This document shows positions 42,276-50,863 of a stretch of DNA of 64,000 nt, one piece after another. Both the position numbers and the translations under genes were made by a program. The notes below the pieces were generated by a model. The model was not told the origin of the DNA and did no database searches. It worked only from the letters and a program-made list of their open reading frames with translations. The stretch is from Bacillota bacterium (lineage in GTDB: Bacteria > Bacillota > UBA994 > UBA5500). Every line of letters starts with the position of its first letter. The stretch's first letter is position 1. The DNA lies in contig JAEZJZ010000115.1 of the NCBI GenBank assembly GCA_023436245.1, positions 1 through 64,000 on the forward strand, read 5' to 3'.

Positions 42276-44066
42276 CTAGCGACTAATTGCCTTGAACGGG
42301 CACTTGCTCACACACGCGCCACACTTAATGCACTTGCTCTTATCGATGACATGCGGCTGGCGCAAATCGCCACTGATAGCGCCGACTGGGCAGACCTTTT
42401 TGCAGAGTCCGCAACCCTTGCATTTCTCCGACAACACACTGTAGGACAGTAGGGCCTGGCAAACTCCGGCCGGGCAGCGCTTTTCCTTGATGTGGGCCTC
42501 GTACTCATCCCGGAAGAAGCGCAAGGTGGCCAGCACCGGGTTGGGGGCGGTCTGTCCTAGACCACAGAGAGAAGCCTGGGAAATGGTCTCAGCCAATTCC
42601 TCCAGCAACTCGATGTCGCCCTCTTCTCCCTTACCGGAAGTGATCTTCTCCAGAATCTCCAGCATGCGTTTGGTGCCTTCACGGCAGGGAGCGCACTTGC
42701 CACAGGACTCGTCCTGCGTGAACTCCAGGAAGAAGCGGGCCACGTCCACCATGCAGGTGTCCTCGTCCATGACGATCAGTCCGCCCGAACCCATCATCGA
42801 GCCAACCGCGATCAGAGAATCGTAGTCTACCGGGGTGTCCAGCAATGCTGCCGGCAGGCACCCGCCGGAAGGTCCACCCGTCTGGCAAGCCTTGAACTGC
42901 TTGCCGCCGGGAATGCCGCCGCCGATGTCATAGATGATCTCGCGCAGGGTGGTGCCCATCGGCACCTCCACCAGACCGGTGTTGTTGATGTTACCGGCCA
43001 AGGCGAACACCTTAGTGCCCTTGCTGCGCTCGGTACCGATCGCGGCGAACTCCTCCGGGCCGTGCTGAATGATTGGTGGAATATTAGCAAACGTTTCCAC
43101 GTTATTGATCAGTGTCGGCTTGCCCCAGAGCCCCTTCACCGCCGGATATGGCGGGCGAGGCCGCGGAGTGCCGCGATGTCCTTCGATGGAGGTCAGGAGG
43201 GCGGTCTCCTCACCACAGACGAACGCGCCAGCACCCAAACGGATACCTACATCGAAGGCGAACTCGCTGCCGAAGATACCCTCGCCCAGCACCCCTAGCT
43301 CACGAGCCTGCTTGATGGCGATGGACAGGCGTTCAACGGCGATCGGGTACTCAGCTCTGACGTAGACATAGCCCTGTGAGGCCCCAATCGCATAGCCGGC
43401 CAAGGCCATGGCTTCAATTACAGAATGTGGGTCTCCCTCCAGCACGCTGCGATCCATGAATGCGCCCGGGTCACCCTCGTCCGCATTGCAGACGATGTAC
43501 TTCACCGACTCCGGGACAGCCGCAGCAAACTCCCATTTGCGGCCGGTAGGGAAGCCCCCGCCGCCACGACCGCGCAGGCCTGAGGCCTTGACCGCAGTGA
43601 TTACCTCAGCCGGGGTCATGCTGGTCACTGCCTTGGCCAGAGCCTGATAACCGTCTCGCGCAATGTATTCCTCAATGCGCTCAGGATCGATCGAACCGCA
43701 GTTGCGCAGAGCGACCCGATGCTGCTTCTTGTAGAACTCCACATCGTTGAACAGGGCAACCGTATGGTCGTTGCTCGGCTCATGGAAGAGCAGCCGTTCG
43801 ACCACCCGCCCCTTAAGCAGATGCTCTGCCACGATCTCCTCTGCGTCTTCCGCGTGCACTTGACAATAGAAGGTGGCATCCGGGTAGACGATGGCGATCG
43901 GACCCATCTTGCAGAAGCCGAAACACCCGGTCTCCACAATCTGTACTTCCTGATCCAGGCCGTGCTTGCGCAGTGCCTCCTGCATGGCGATTTGGGTTTG
44001 CTTACAGCCGGAGGAGGTGCAACCTGTACCTCCACAGACCAGCACGTGGGAACGGACATTCTCCAT
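42276..44066 (-). CDS. hydB: NADH-dependent [FeFe] hydrogenase, NuoF-like subunit
   Basis: A 596-residue flavoprotein subunit: N-terminal thioredoxin-like [2Fe-2S] domain (VCGGTGCTSSGC, ETGCFGFC), FMN/NADH domain (GRGGGGFPTGRKW, VCNADEGDPGAFMDR, CGEETALLTSIEG), the NuoF [4Fe-4S] site (ESCGKCAPCREG), and two C-terminal ferredoxin motifs (CKGCGLCKKVCP, CIKCGACVSKCP). It oxidises or reduces NAD(H) in the bifurcating complex. ATG 44066 follows GGAGGTG by six bases; a TTG five codons earlier would overlap the site. Confidence 0.95.
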   Translation of the reverse strand: MENVRSHVLVCGGTGCTSSGCKQTQIAMQEALRKHGLDQEVQIVETGCFGFCKMGPIAIVYPDATFYCQVHAEDAEEIVAEHLLKGRVVERLLFHEPSNDHTVALFNDVEFYKKQHRVALRNCGSIDPERIEEYIARDGYQALAKAVTSMTPAEVITAVKASGLRGRGGGGFPTGRKWEFAAAVPESVKYIVCNADEGDPGAFMDRSVLEGDPHSVIEAMALAGYAIGASQGYVYVRAEYPIAVERLSIAIKQARELGVLGEGIFGSEFAFDVGIRLGAGAFVCGEETALLTSIEGHRGTPRPRPPYPAVKGLWGKPTLINNVETFANIPPIIQHGPEEFAAIGTERSKGTKVFALAGNINNTGLVEVPMGTTLREIIYDIGGGIPGGKQFKACQTGGPSGGCLPAALLDTPVDYDSLIAVGSMMGSGGLIVMDEDTCMVDVARFFLEFTQDESCGKCAPCREGTKRMLEILEKITSGKGEEGDIELLEELAETISQASLCGLGQTAPNPVLATLRFFRDEYEAHIKEKRCPAGVCQALLSYSVLSEKCKGCGLCKKVCPVGAISGDLRQPHVIDKSKCIKCGACVSKCPFKAISR

Positions 44067-44084
44067 CTCGGGCACCTCCAATTC

Positions 44085-44414
44085 TTAGTTGCTGGCAGCG
44101 ACGGTAGCGAGGTTACGCACGATCTGCCTCACTTGCTCCGGTGTCACCCTGGTAAAAACCTGGTCCGACTGCTCCGGCAACAGCACCCTGACTATCGGCA
44201 ACTGTGCAGCTTCTGCCTCCGCTTGCTCTCCAGCCACGACCAACTGCAAGCCCAGGTTGTTGATTTCGTCCAGCGCTGCTGACATCACCTGACGGGCGCC
44301 GGCCGCAATGCCGACAGTGCCGACACTGACCAACAACCGACCAGCCGGATACCTCACCTGCAACTCCCGGCTCACCCTTGTGCGGATTTCGTTCAACTGC
44401 TCAATCGACAACAT
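44085..44414 (-). CDS. HndB-like subunit lacking cluster cysteines
   Basis: A 109-residue protein whose sequence follows the HndB/thioredoxin-like ferredoxin pattern (LNEIRTRVSREL, then VSVGTVGIAAGARQVMSAAL) but with no cysteine at all: the usual GTCGIAAGA has Val for Cys, and the second TGCxGxC motif is replaced by an AEAEAAQLP stretch. It can therefore not hold a [2Fe-2S] cluster and may be a structural subunit. ATG 44414 follows GAGGAGGGG. It is the first gene of the hydrogenase operon, right behind Rex-like operators. Confidence 0.8.
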   Translation of the reverse strand: MLSIEQLNEIRTRVSRELQVRYPAGRLLVSVGTVGIAAGARQVMSAALDEINNLGLQLVVAGEQAEAEAAQLPIVRVLLPEQSDQVFTRVTPEQVRQIVRNLATVAASN

Positions 44415-44451
44415 GGAAACCCCTCCTCGCAAGTTTTTGCAAAATTAAGTT

Positions 44452-44490
44452 TTGTGAAATTTGTCACTTATTTTGTGAAAAAAATATCAT
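44452..44490 (-). promoter_or_regulatory. Rex operator-like sites in the hydrogenase promoter region
   Basis: TTGTGAAATTTGTCACTT (44452-44469) matches the Rex consensus TTGTGAA-N4-TTCACAA closely, and a second half site TTGTGAAAAAAATATCAT follows at 44473-44490. They lie 40-75 bases before the first hydrogenase gene, right for repression when NADH is low. The rex gene itself is next door. Confidence 0.7.
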
Positions 44491-44497
44491 CTCTCCC

Positions 44498-44526
44498 TAA
44501 AAAAAGAGGTCTGATTCCTCAGACCC
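44498..44526 (-). terminator. Terminator of rex
   Basis: On the minus strand GGTCTGA-GGAA-TCAGACC is followed by TCTTTTTTT. Strong intrinsic terminator about 90 bases after the rex stop, insulating rex from the hydrogenase operon. Confidence 0.88.
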
Positions 44527-44538
44527 ATTCTAGCACTC

Positions 44539-44562
44539 TTGTGAAATTCATGTCAATCACAA
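44539..44562. promoter_or_regulatory. Third palindromic TTGTGA site
   Basis: TTGTGA-N12-TCACAA, a wider palindrome than the Rex consensus, between rex and its terminator. It may be an extra Rex contact or an unrelated operator. Confidence 0.35.
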
Positions 44563-44614
44563 CATGAAATATTGCATACTGTATTCCACATGTCTACGAC
44601 TGGGCTAATCTCAC

Positions 44615-45247
44615 CTAATTGCGTTGCGCCAAGTAATATGACAACGCCAATAACCCAACCGTCAAGTTCTCCTGACGAACTTCCACATTGGACGGCACTT
44701 CCAGCCGCACCGGGGCGAAGTTCCAAATTGCCTCAACCCCCGCGCGCACCAACTGATCTGCCACCCGCTGGGCAGCCTGAGCCGGTACGCAGATCACGCC
44801 GATATTGATGCCGAGCGATCGGCAGACGTCGGTGATGCGATCCGCTGGCAACACCACCTGCCCCGCCACTGTCTGCCCTACAGTTGAGGGATCGGCGTCA
44901 AAGATTGCCTCCATGGAAAAGCCGTATGAGTAGAAACCTTCATACCGGGCGAGCGCCTGTCCCAGATGTCCCGCACCGATCAGGGCCATGCGATTGGCGC
45001 GATTCACGCCCAGAATGTCCATAATCTGCTTGGTCAGCTCGCTGACATCATAGCCAACGCCGCGTCGGCCAAACTCCCCGAAGTAGGCTAAGTCCTTACG
45101 GATCTGCACAGAAGTAATCCCCAACATGCGACCGAGCTCTTCCGAGGAAACCACGTCGACCCCGTTATCATCTAGACGAGTCAAACAGCGTAGGTAGAGT
45201 GGCAATCGCTCGATAGTCGGCCGCGGAATGACAATCATCTTGGCCAT
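44615..45247 (-). CDS. rex: Redox-sensing transcriptional repressor Rex
   Basis: A 210-residue Rex: N-terminal winged helix (about 1-80; SSEELGRMLGITSVQIRKDLAYFGEFGRRGVGYDV in pieces), Rossmann domain with GAGHLGQALARYEGF, and a C-terminal domain-swap helix (LLALSYYLAQRN). It senses the NADH/NAD ratio and represses fermentation and hydrogenase genes at low NADH. GGGAGG precedes the ATG. Directly upstream of the NADH-linked hydrogenase operon, which carries Rex-like operators. Confidence 0.96.
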   Translation of the reverse strand: MAKMIVIPRPTIERLPLYLRCLTRLDDNGVDVVSSEELGRMLGITSVQIRKDLAYFGEFGRRGVGYDVSELTKQIMDILGVNRANRMALIGAGHLGQALARYEGFYSYGFSMEAIFDADPSTVGQTVAGQVVLPADRITDVCRSLGINIGVICVPAQAAQRVADQLVRAGVEAIWNFAPVRLEVPSNVEVRQENLTVGLLALSYYLAQRN

Positions 45248-45279
45248 GGCCTGCCTCCCTCCTCAGACTTCACCGTGCC

Positions 45280-46578
45280 TCACTCGGCGTGTGGGTCCAC
45301 CTCACGCTGGTCCGCAGACGACGGCGCTTGTTCAGGTATGGCTGCAATCACTGAAGCCAACACCTTGCCAGTGTCACGGCTACCTGTCTCCGAGAGCTTC
45401 GCCAAGGTGGCGTCAGTCACCGCAGTCAGCATCTGCATGAACATGCCGGTGCCGGCGTACTTTTTGTCCCCCAACCTAATGCCGGCAGCATGCTTCTCCA
45501 CAAAATCAGTGAGGGCGTTCGCTCCGGCAACCAAGTAATGCGTGTTGATGTTGTTCTTACCCACCAGTCCCTTAACCAATGAGGCCGCACCGGTGCCGCC
45601 GTGCTGGGCGAAGGGAACGTATCTGCCAACCGCCAGGAACAGCTCGCGCTGCACAGCCCGCAACCGTTCCTCGTCAGGAGCATGCTTCTCGTCTTTCTTG
45701 GCGGCGTGTTCCATGCCGATCGGATAGGCGATCCCGTCGGCTCCTGTGTACATCACGAAGCTGGCCACCTGCCGGGCGAATTGCTGCAACTTCTCTCCGG
45801 TCAGCTTCTGATACGAGAGCGCTTGCCCGCTCTGGCCGGTGGCGCCGAACTCGGCTTCGATCATCATGTCCTGATTGCCAAGCAGAGAGCGCACGGAGTC
45901 AACTATCTCCCTGGTGACGACGAAATCCAAAATGGGAGGCAGTTTCTCGGTGTCAATCATGCCCCAGGCCGGACGCACCGCCTGCACCGTCGCCAGGAAA
46001 TCCCTGCGGAACGCGACATAGGCGGGGCTTACCAGATAATTGACGTACAACTCCATCAGCTTCTCAGTCAGGTCAGCCGCTTGCCCAAACACGGGATACA
46101 TGTATTCAGCGGCATGCAGCACTCTGGCCTCGGCTACCCGACGATCCAAGCTCTTTCTGGTCTTCTTCACTTGGGAGAGAGCGGCCTCATCATACTTCGG
46201 AACTTGGAAATGGTCCAGTGCCAACGCCAAGTAGCGCGATCCATATGTTTCCGCAAAGTGATCCAGCATATCTGCCAGCTGCCGGGCGCCGGCTACCACA
46301 GCTGCCTCACCCGCACGTTTGACATCGGCCGGCGTCGGAACACGGCGCGGGTCGCTTCCGAATGTCTCTGCTGCGTTATAGCTGACCTGCACCAACATCG
46401 GTGACTGTTCACCGCTGGCCGCGGCCATGGCAAAGGCCCGTGCTTCCATGTCCAACGGCAGGTTGGCGTTACTCGCCAACAGTGTCACGCGCTGATCTTC
46501 GGGGAGAAGGTTCCCCTCGGCGTCAAAAGGGCAAAAATGTGTGAAGATCGCGCGAAGCTCTCTACCTGACAACAACAT
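45280..46578 (-). CDS. Class II aldolase-like protein
   Basis: A 432-residue protein resembling class II fructose-bisphosphate aldolases: an early YNAAETFG/ALDHFQVPK segment, a middle GADGIAYPIGMEHAAK, and PFAQHGGTGAASLVKGLVGKNNINTHYLVAGANAL, where His and the glycine loop match the metal/phosphate site. It is longer than standard aldolases and has no close named family that I know. ATG 46578 is preceded by GGGGG. It lies between rex and efp, possibly read alone. Its reaction is unknown; a sugar-phosphate aldolase is the best guess. Confidence 0.65.
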   Translation of the reverse strand: MLLSGRELRAIFTHFCPFDAEGNLLPEDQRVTLLASNANLPLDMEARAFAMAAASGEQSPMLVQVSYNAAETFGSDPRRVPTPADVKRAGEAAVVAGARQLADMLDHFAETYGSRYLALALDHFQVPKYDEAALSQVKKTRKSLDRRVAEARVLHAAEYMYPVFGQAADLTEKLMELYVNYLVSPAYVAFRRDFLATVQAVRPAWGMIDTEKLPPILDFVVTREIVDSVRSLLGNQDMMIEAEFGATGQSGQALSYQKLTGEKLQQFARQVASFVMYTGADGIAYPIGMEHAAKKDEKHAPDEERLRAVQRELFLAVGRYVPFAQHGGTGAASLVKGLVGKNNINTHYLVAGANALTDFVEKHAAGIRLGDKKYAGTGMFMQMLTAVTDATLAKLSETGSRDTGKVLASVIAAIPEQAPSSADQREVDPHAE

Positions 46579-46683
46579 TTCATCCCTACCCCCTTCATTT
46601 TTCCCGTCGCAGGGATCGAAGCCTGCTGTCCGCAGACCAGGCTTAACCACTGCTGTGTACTGATTCTGGAACAAGTAACTAGA

Positions 46684-46710
46684 TAGCGAGGGCAAGTACT
46701 GCCCTCGCTA
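46684..46710 (-). terminator. Hairpin after efp
   Basis: TAGCGAGGGCA (46684-46694) pairs with TGCCCTCGCTA (46700-46710), six bases past the efp stop. T-run weak. Confidence 0.6.
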
Positions 46711-46715
46711 CTAAT

Positions 46716-47273
46716 TTACACCCTATCCAAGTATTCGCGAGTGCGAGTGTCGATCCGAACCTTGTCTCCCACGTTGATGAAAAACGGTACGTTCACCACC
46801 AGGCCGGTCTCCATGGTCGCTGGCTTGCCGCCGCCGGCAGCGGTATCGCCCTTCACTCCGGGCGCAGTGTCGGCAACGACCAACTCGACATAGTACGGCA
46901 ACTCGATGCCGATGATCCTGGTCTGGTACATCACCACGGTGATGTTCTCGTTCTCTTTCAGGAACTTGATGTCATCGCCAAGCGTGTCATGGGCGATGTT
47001 CACCTGGTCGTATGTTTCAGTATCCATGAAGGTGAAGAAATCGCCGGCATCATAGAGATACTGCATCTCTTTGCGCTCCACGTGTGCCCGGCTCATTTTC
47101 TCGCCGGCGCGGAATGTGCGCTCCTGCACGGCCCCCGTCTCCACATTCTTCAGCTTCGCCCGCACGAAAGCGGCGCCCTTGCCCGGTTTCACATGCTGAA
47201 AGTCCACAATGGTGAAAACGGCGCCTTCCATCTCAATTGTCAGGCCGGTTCTAAATTCGCTGGTCGAAATCAA
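46716..47273 (-). CDS. efp: Translation elongation factor P
   Basis: A 185-residue EF-P that helps ribosomes through polyproline. KOW-like domain I with [12 protein letters not shown], where Lys32 is the modified tip residue in the family; two OB domains follow, with [19 protein letters not shown] and the closing [20 protein letters not shown] 47273 has AGGAGG eight bases upstream. In the common Clostridial order efp comes right before spoIIIAA; here about 19 kb of other genes intervene. Confidence 0.97.
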   Translation of the reverse strand: MISTSEFRTGLTIEMEGAVFTIVDFQHVKPGKGAAFVRAKLKNVETGAVQERTFRAGEKMSRAHVERKEMQYLYDAGDFFTFMDTETYDQVNIAHDTLGDDIKFLKENENITVVMYQTRIIGIELPYYVELVVADTAPGVKGDTAAGGGKPATMETGLVVNVPFFINVGDKVRIDTRTREYLDRV

Positions 47274-47406
47274 GCCAACTACCTCCTCGTTACTTGCAGA
47301 AAAGCTACGGTGTTGCCACTCTGTCTTAGTCTGCGCAGCTACACCCTTATAGATTAACTGTTAGCATAAAACGCACAGGATTGCAAACTTTTCTCACCAA
47401 ATGGTC

Positions 47407-48471
47407 CTAGATCACAATGAGCTCCTTACTAAATTGGTTGAAGTTCCTATATCCTGCATCCGTGACCACCACCATGTCCTCAATCCGCACTCCGCCAAAT
47501 TCTGGGATGTAGATGCCGGGTTCCACAGTGACGATCATGCCGGGCTGCAGCACTGTCTCGCCGCGAGCGCCGGCGGAGGGACCCTCGTGAATCTCGAGGC
47601 CAACGCCATGACCCAGTCCGTGGCCGAAATATCGGCCGTACCCGGCTGCAGTGATCAGGTCGCGGGCAACCTTGTCCACATCCTTGCCTTTGACTCCCGG
47701 TCTCACCGCCTCCTGGGCGGCCAACTGCGCCCGAAGGACGATGCGGTAAACTTCAAGCTGGCGTTCGTTCGGCTGCCCCAGCACGACGGTGCGGGTCATG
47801 TCCGAGCGATAGCCATGCACGGTTGCCCCAAAGTCGAGGGTGAGAAAGTCTCCGCTCTGCAGCGTGCGGTCGGTGGGCGCGCCGTGTGGCAGAGCCGAGC
47901 GCGGCCCTGAGGCGGAGATAATCGGGAAGGCTACTTCTTCCGCGCCCCGCCGACGCATGGCGATCTCCAACTCGAAGGCAATTTCCGTCTCCGTGCGACC
48001 AACAGCAATCTGCTGCACGATCTCTGAGAAAGCCGCCTCGGCAATATCCGTGGCCTGTTGCATAGACGAGAGCTCCGCTTCGTCCTTCACCTGCCGGAGC
48101 AAGCCAACCAAACCATCGGTCGGCACGAGTTCCAGCTGCAGCCGCTGCTCGAGACCGCTATATTGCGCATAGCTGAGATTATCCTGCTCAAAACCGAGTC
48201 GCGTGATGCCAAGCCGTGCCGCCAAGTCCGGCAGGCTGTCCATCCATACCGGGGCGTGCTGCTCCACGGTGAAGTCCGGAGCCTGCGCAGTCGCTTGCTG
48301 CACGTAGCGGAAATCGGTCAAGAGCACCGCGGCTTGCGGCGTGACCACCAGGTAGGCTGATGAGCCCAGAAAACCGCTCAAATAGACCCGATTTTCGCGT
48401 TTGGTCACCAGCAGACCGTCAATTCCCAAATCCCGCATTCCTAGGCGCAACGCTTCCAATCGCTTCGACAT
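47407..48471 (-). CDS. M24 family Xaa-Pro aminopeptidase
   Basis: A 354-residue M24 peptidase. The two-metal ligands are in LTLDFGATVHGYRSDMTRT, GHGLGHGVGLEIHEGP, VTVEPGIYIP and VRIEDMVVV. It removes N-terminal residues before proline in the cytoplasm. ATG 48471 follows GAGGAGGG; the longer frame overlaps aroQ. Between aroQ and efp, its usual place in Clostridia. Confidence 0.94.
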   Translation of the reverse strand: MSKRLEALRLGMRDLGIDGLLVTKRENRVYLSGFLGSSAYLVVTPQAAVLLTDFRYVQQATAQAPDFTVEQHAPVWMDSLPDLAARLGITRLGFEQDNLSYAQYSGLEQRLQLELVPTDGLVGLLRQVKDEAELSSMQQATDIAEAAFSEIVQQIAVGRTETEIAFELEIAMRRRGAEEVAFPIISASGPRSALPHGAPTDRTLQSGDFLTLDFGATVHGYRSDMTRTVVLGQPNERQLEVYRIVLRAQLAAQEAVRPGVKGKDVDKVARDLITAAGYGRYFGHGLGHGVGLEIHEGPSAGARGETVLQPGMIVTVEPGIYIPEFGGVRIEDMVVVTDAGYRNFNQFSKELIVI

Positions 48472-48511
48472 AATCACCCTCCTCACAATATCCAGATAGC
48501 GGCCTCCACCA

Positions 48512-48988
48512 TCAGGACGGTGGATTGCCGTGATGAGCACTGACCAGTGTCTGATTGCGGGCCAGATGCACCGCCTCAGCCAAGGCCAGCATGTAACCGT
48601 GGTAGCCGAAGCCGGAGATCTGCCCCACCGCCACCGGGGCGATCACGGACTGACGGCGGAACTCCTCGCGCGCATGAATGTTCGTCAAATGCACTTCAAT
48701 TGTGGGCAATCCGGCGGCGGCAATGGCATCGCGGATCGCATAGCTGTAATGGGTGTACGCTCCCGGATTGATGATCAAGCAATCGATATCTGCAACGGCA
48801 GCATGAATCAGATCGATGATCTCGCCTTCGCTGTTGGATTGGTTGATCCTGACCTCCAGGCCCAGCCGCTCCGCCTCGGTGTGAATCAGATGATCGATCT
48901 CAAGTAGCGACATGCTCCCGTAAACACTTCTTTCCCGGCGTCCCTGCATGTTCAAATTTGGTCCATGAATAACCTGAATGCGCGCCAC
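48512..48988 (-). CDS. aroQ: 3-dehydroquinate dehydratase, type II
   Basis: A 158-residue type II dehydroquinase of the shikimate route. HGPNLNMQGRRE, the catalytic Tyr in SVYGSMSL, INPGAYTHYSYAIRDA and EVHLTNIHAREEFRRQSV are conserved. GTG 48988 has GAGGAGGT upstream. aroB, aroK and aroE of the same route lie 7 kb away, beyond an inserted block. Confidence 0.96.
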   Translation of the reverse strand: MARIQVIHGPNLNMQGRRERSVYGSMSLLEIDHLIHTEAERLGLEVRINQSNSEGEIIDLIHAAVADIDCLIINPGAYTHYSYAIRDAIAAAGLPTIEVHLTNIHAREEFRRQSVIAPVAVGQISGFGYHGYMLALAEAVHLARNQTLVSAHHGNPPS

Positions 48989-49255
48989 ATGTTCACCTCC
49001 TCAGTCGTCTTCCCGCGCTGTAGGTCTCGCAGCGTGCGAGACCACTCAAATTGTCCCTCTTAGCGGCTCGGATTGCCGAGCCGATCCCTGCCCCGCAGCA
49101 TGCTGCAGGGTCTACGGTAAGGAGAACTCCTGAACGCTCTCAGCATGCCGGAACCTCAACGGAGCACAGTTGCTTAGCTGTACTTTGTTCGGCGGCACTC
49201 TAGACAATTCCTGCAAACCCAGAGAGAAGAGTCGGGGGAACTGCCGCGTGGCTCT
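48989..49255. repeat. Family C repeat region
   Basis: A hairpin GGTCTCGCagcgtGCGAGACC (49023-49043) is followed by a family C unit (about 49046-49165) with palindrome GGCTCGGattgCCGAGCC (49065-49082) and GAACGCTCTC. The remainder to the M14 gene is featureless. Confidence 0.65.
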
Positions 49256-50350
49256 TCAAGGCTTGACAGTCGTCAGAAACTGAGCGATCACCAACGGAAC
49301 GTGCCGGTTTCGACGCCACATGTCCGTGAACTCAGGCAGCGGACGTGTCTTGTTGCGACCGAGCTCGATGATCAGACTGGGGATCTGATAGGTCGAAATA
49401 GCGTAGTCCTTGGCCAAACCGCCGATTCCGCCGGAACTGTCCCGCACCGGATATCCAGTAGCCCGGGACACCAGATTGGCCAGTGCGCGGTCCCGCTTCA
49501 GGTCATCACCCGTCTGATGATAGTAATAGTAGACCAGATTGCCGACTGTGTGGAAGCTGACCTGGGCCTGAAACTGCTCTGCCTGATAGAGCTCGTGCAT
49601 GGCCAGAATCTCTGGTTCTGAGAGGGCCTTCGGCCCGGCATAATTGGCGGCGGCCGGACGGGAGGGACCGTAGCCTTGGGCATAGGTCCAGTTGGCTGGG
49701 TACTGCCGGTTGAGGTCCACCCCGCGAGCATTCGCCTTCCAGCGAGTGAAGTTCTTGGACCCGCCGTTCATCTTGAGTAGACTCTGATAATCCAAACTGC
49801 TTTCTCCCAGGCTGGCCACAATCTCCACACCGTCCGGGTTGACCATTGGCACAAAATAGAAAGTCACCTGCTCGCCGATCTGCCGCAGATCATACTGATT
49901 GAACATGCTGCCGGTGTGGTAGTAATGGGCGTAATGCTCTACCATCGTCATCAGCAGGAAGCTGCCAATCCACTCGTTGGCATGATGGCTACCATCCAGC
50001 AGTATCTTCACCGGACCGCGCCCCAGCTTCAGTTGGTAGATGGCGCGGCCTTCCACCGACTGGCCGATGATGTCCGCTTGCAGCAAGGGATATTGATCGA
50101 GCAGAGCCCGGATGTCCTCCACCATCTGCTCATATGTGTAAATAGACTTGGTGCGCACGTTGGATTGAAACTCCAGTTCGGGCCAGATCGGCAACTCCAG
50201 ATCGCTGACCAGCGGAGGAGCTGGGGTGCTGGCAGTTGGTGGTGGCTGGGCCTGGACGTAGAACCAGATATCGACATACAGGTACCCCACCAGGATGACC
50301 AGAATGCCGCAGAGAACGAGCAGAATGCGCTTGATGGCAGAGACCCCCAT
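49256..50350 (-). CDS. M14 family zinc carboxypeptidase
   Basis: A 364-residue membrane-anchored M14 peptidase: one N-terminal transmembrane helix (about 8-30), a Pro/Ala linker, then the catalytic domain with zinc ligands in GSHHANEW and SFHTVGN, substrate Arg in ARGVDLNRQYP, and catalytic Glu in SLIIELG. It is most like gamma-D-glutamyl-L-diamino acid peptidases that cut cell-wall peptides. It faces outward. No strong RBS is seen at the ATG. Monocistronic. Confidence 0.9.
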   Translation of the reverse strand: MGVSAIKRILLVLCGILVILVGYLYVDIWFYVQAQPPPTASTPAPPLVSDLELPIWPELEFQSNVRTKSIYTYEQMVEDIRALLDQYPLLQADIIGQSVEGRAIYQLKLGRGPVKILLDGSHHANEWIGSFLLMTMVEHYAHYYHTGSMFNQYDLRQIGEQVTFYFVPMVNPDGVEIVASLGESSLDYQSLLKMNGGSKNFTRWKANARGVDLNRQYPANWTYAQGYGPSRPAAANYAGPKALSEPEILAMHELYQAEQFQAQVSFHTVGNLVYYYYHQTGDDLKRDRALANLVSRATGYPVRDSSGGIGGLAKDYAISTYQIPSLIIELGRNKTRPLPEFTDMWRRNRHVPLVIAQFLTTVKP

Positions 50351-50410
50351 CCGAAACTAGCAGTCATTCTGATGTGATTCGACGCCTGGCGCAGGGATTC
50401 CTGTTCACAA

Positions 50411-50443
50411 GCAGGGGGCACGTCAGTCTGACGTGCCCCCTGC
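50411..50443 (-). terminator. Hairpin after the YkuS-like gene
   Basis: A perfect 15-bp stem, GCAGGGGGCACGTCA (50411-50425) with 50429-50443, loop of three. On the minus strand TTGTG follows. Located between the YkuS-like and M14 genes. Confidence 0.65.
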
Positions 50444-50482
50444 TTCCAATGTTGTGCCCAACAAACTCGCGGTGAAAACAGT

Positions 50483-50752
50483 CTACCAGGCAGATTTGAC
50501 CCTGGCCACAATCTCCTCCACGCTCAGTTCATCTGCGTTCAGCATCAGCACCATGTCATCCGTTCCTCCACCGCCGTCAGCCAGGTTCTGCCTGCTCTTC
50601 ACACCAGATTCAGCCGGCCTGACTTTAGCAGAGTAGATGATGGCAGAAATCGATCTACCCGTATCGGCCACATCCACCACCTTGATGCCTTCCTTGCGCA
50701 GCGCGTCAGCCACTTCCTCCAGCCCGTCCATCACAGCTACCGTCTTCAGCAC
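50483..50752 (-). CDS. YkuS/UPF0180 family protein
   Basis: An 89-residue protein beginning MLKTVAVMDGLEEVADALRKEGIKVVDV, the pattern of UPF0180 (YkuS) proteins, and ending with an acidic helix (LMLNADELSVEEIVARVKSAW). A middle part rich in Gly (DGGGGTDD) is variable. GTG 50752 follows GGGAGG by seven bases; the longer frame is repeat DNA. Function unknown; a small Rossmann-like fold is likely. Confidence 0.8.
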   Translation of the reverse strand: MLKTVAVMDGLEEVADALRKEGIKVVDVADTGRSISAIIYSAKVRPAESGVKSRQNLADGGGGTDDMVLMLNADELSVEEIVARVKSAW

Positions 50753-50777
50753 ACGTACACCTCCCTGGTTAGTATTG

Positions 50778-50812
50778 CCTTGGAACGGGGGGACAGTCCC
50801 CCCGTTCCAAGG
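50778..50812. repeat. Perfect 16-bp palindrome
   Basis: CCTTGGAACGGGGGGA (50778-50793) pairs with 50797-50812, loop CAG. Just upstream of the YkuS-like gene and downstream of the amidohydrolase terminator; possibly a mobile palindromic unit. Confidence 0.7.
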
Positions 50813-50844
50813 AAAAGCTGAGGCCGCCATCTGGCGACCTCAGT
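50813..50844 (-). terminator. Terminator of the amidohydrolase pair
   Basis: On the minus strand CTGAGG-T-CGCC-AGAT-GGCG-G-CCTCAG is followed by CTTTTCC. Starts about 20 bases after the stop. Confidence 0.75.
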
Positions 50845-50863
50845 CTGGTCTTGGTCAATGGAA

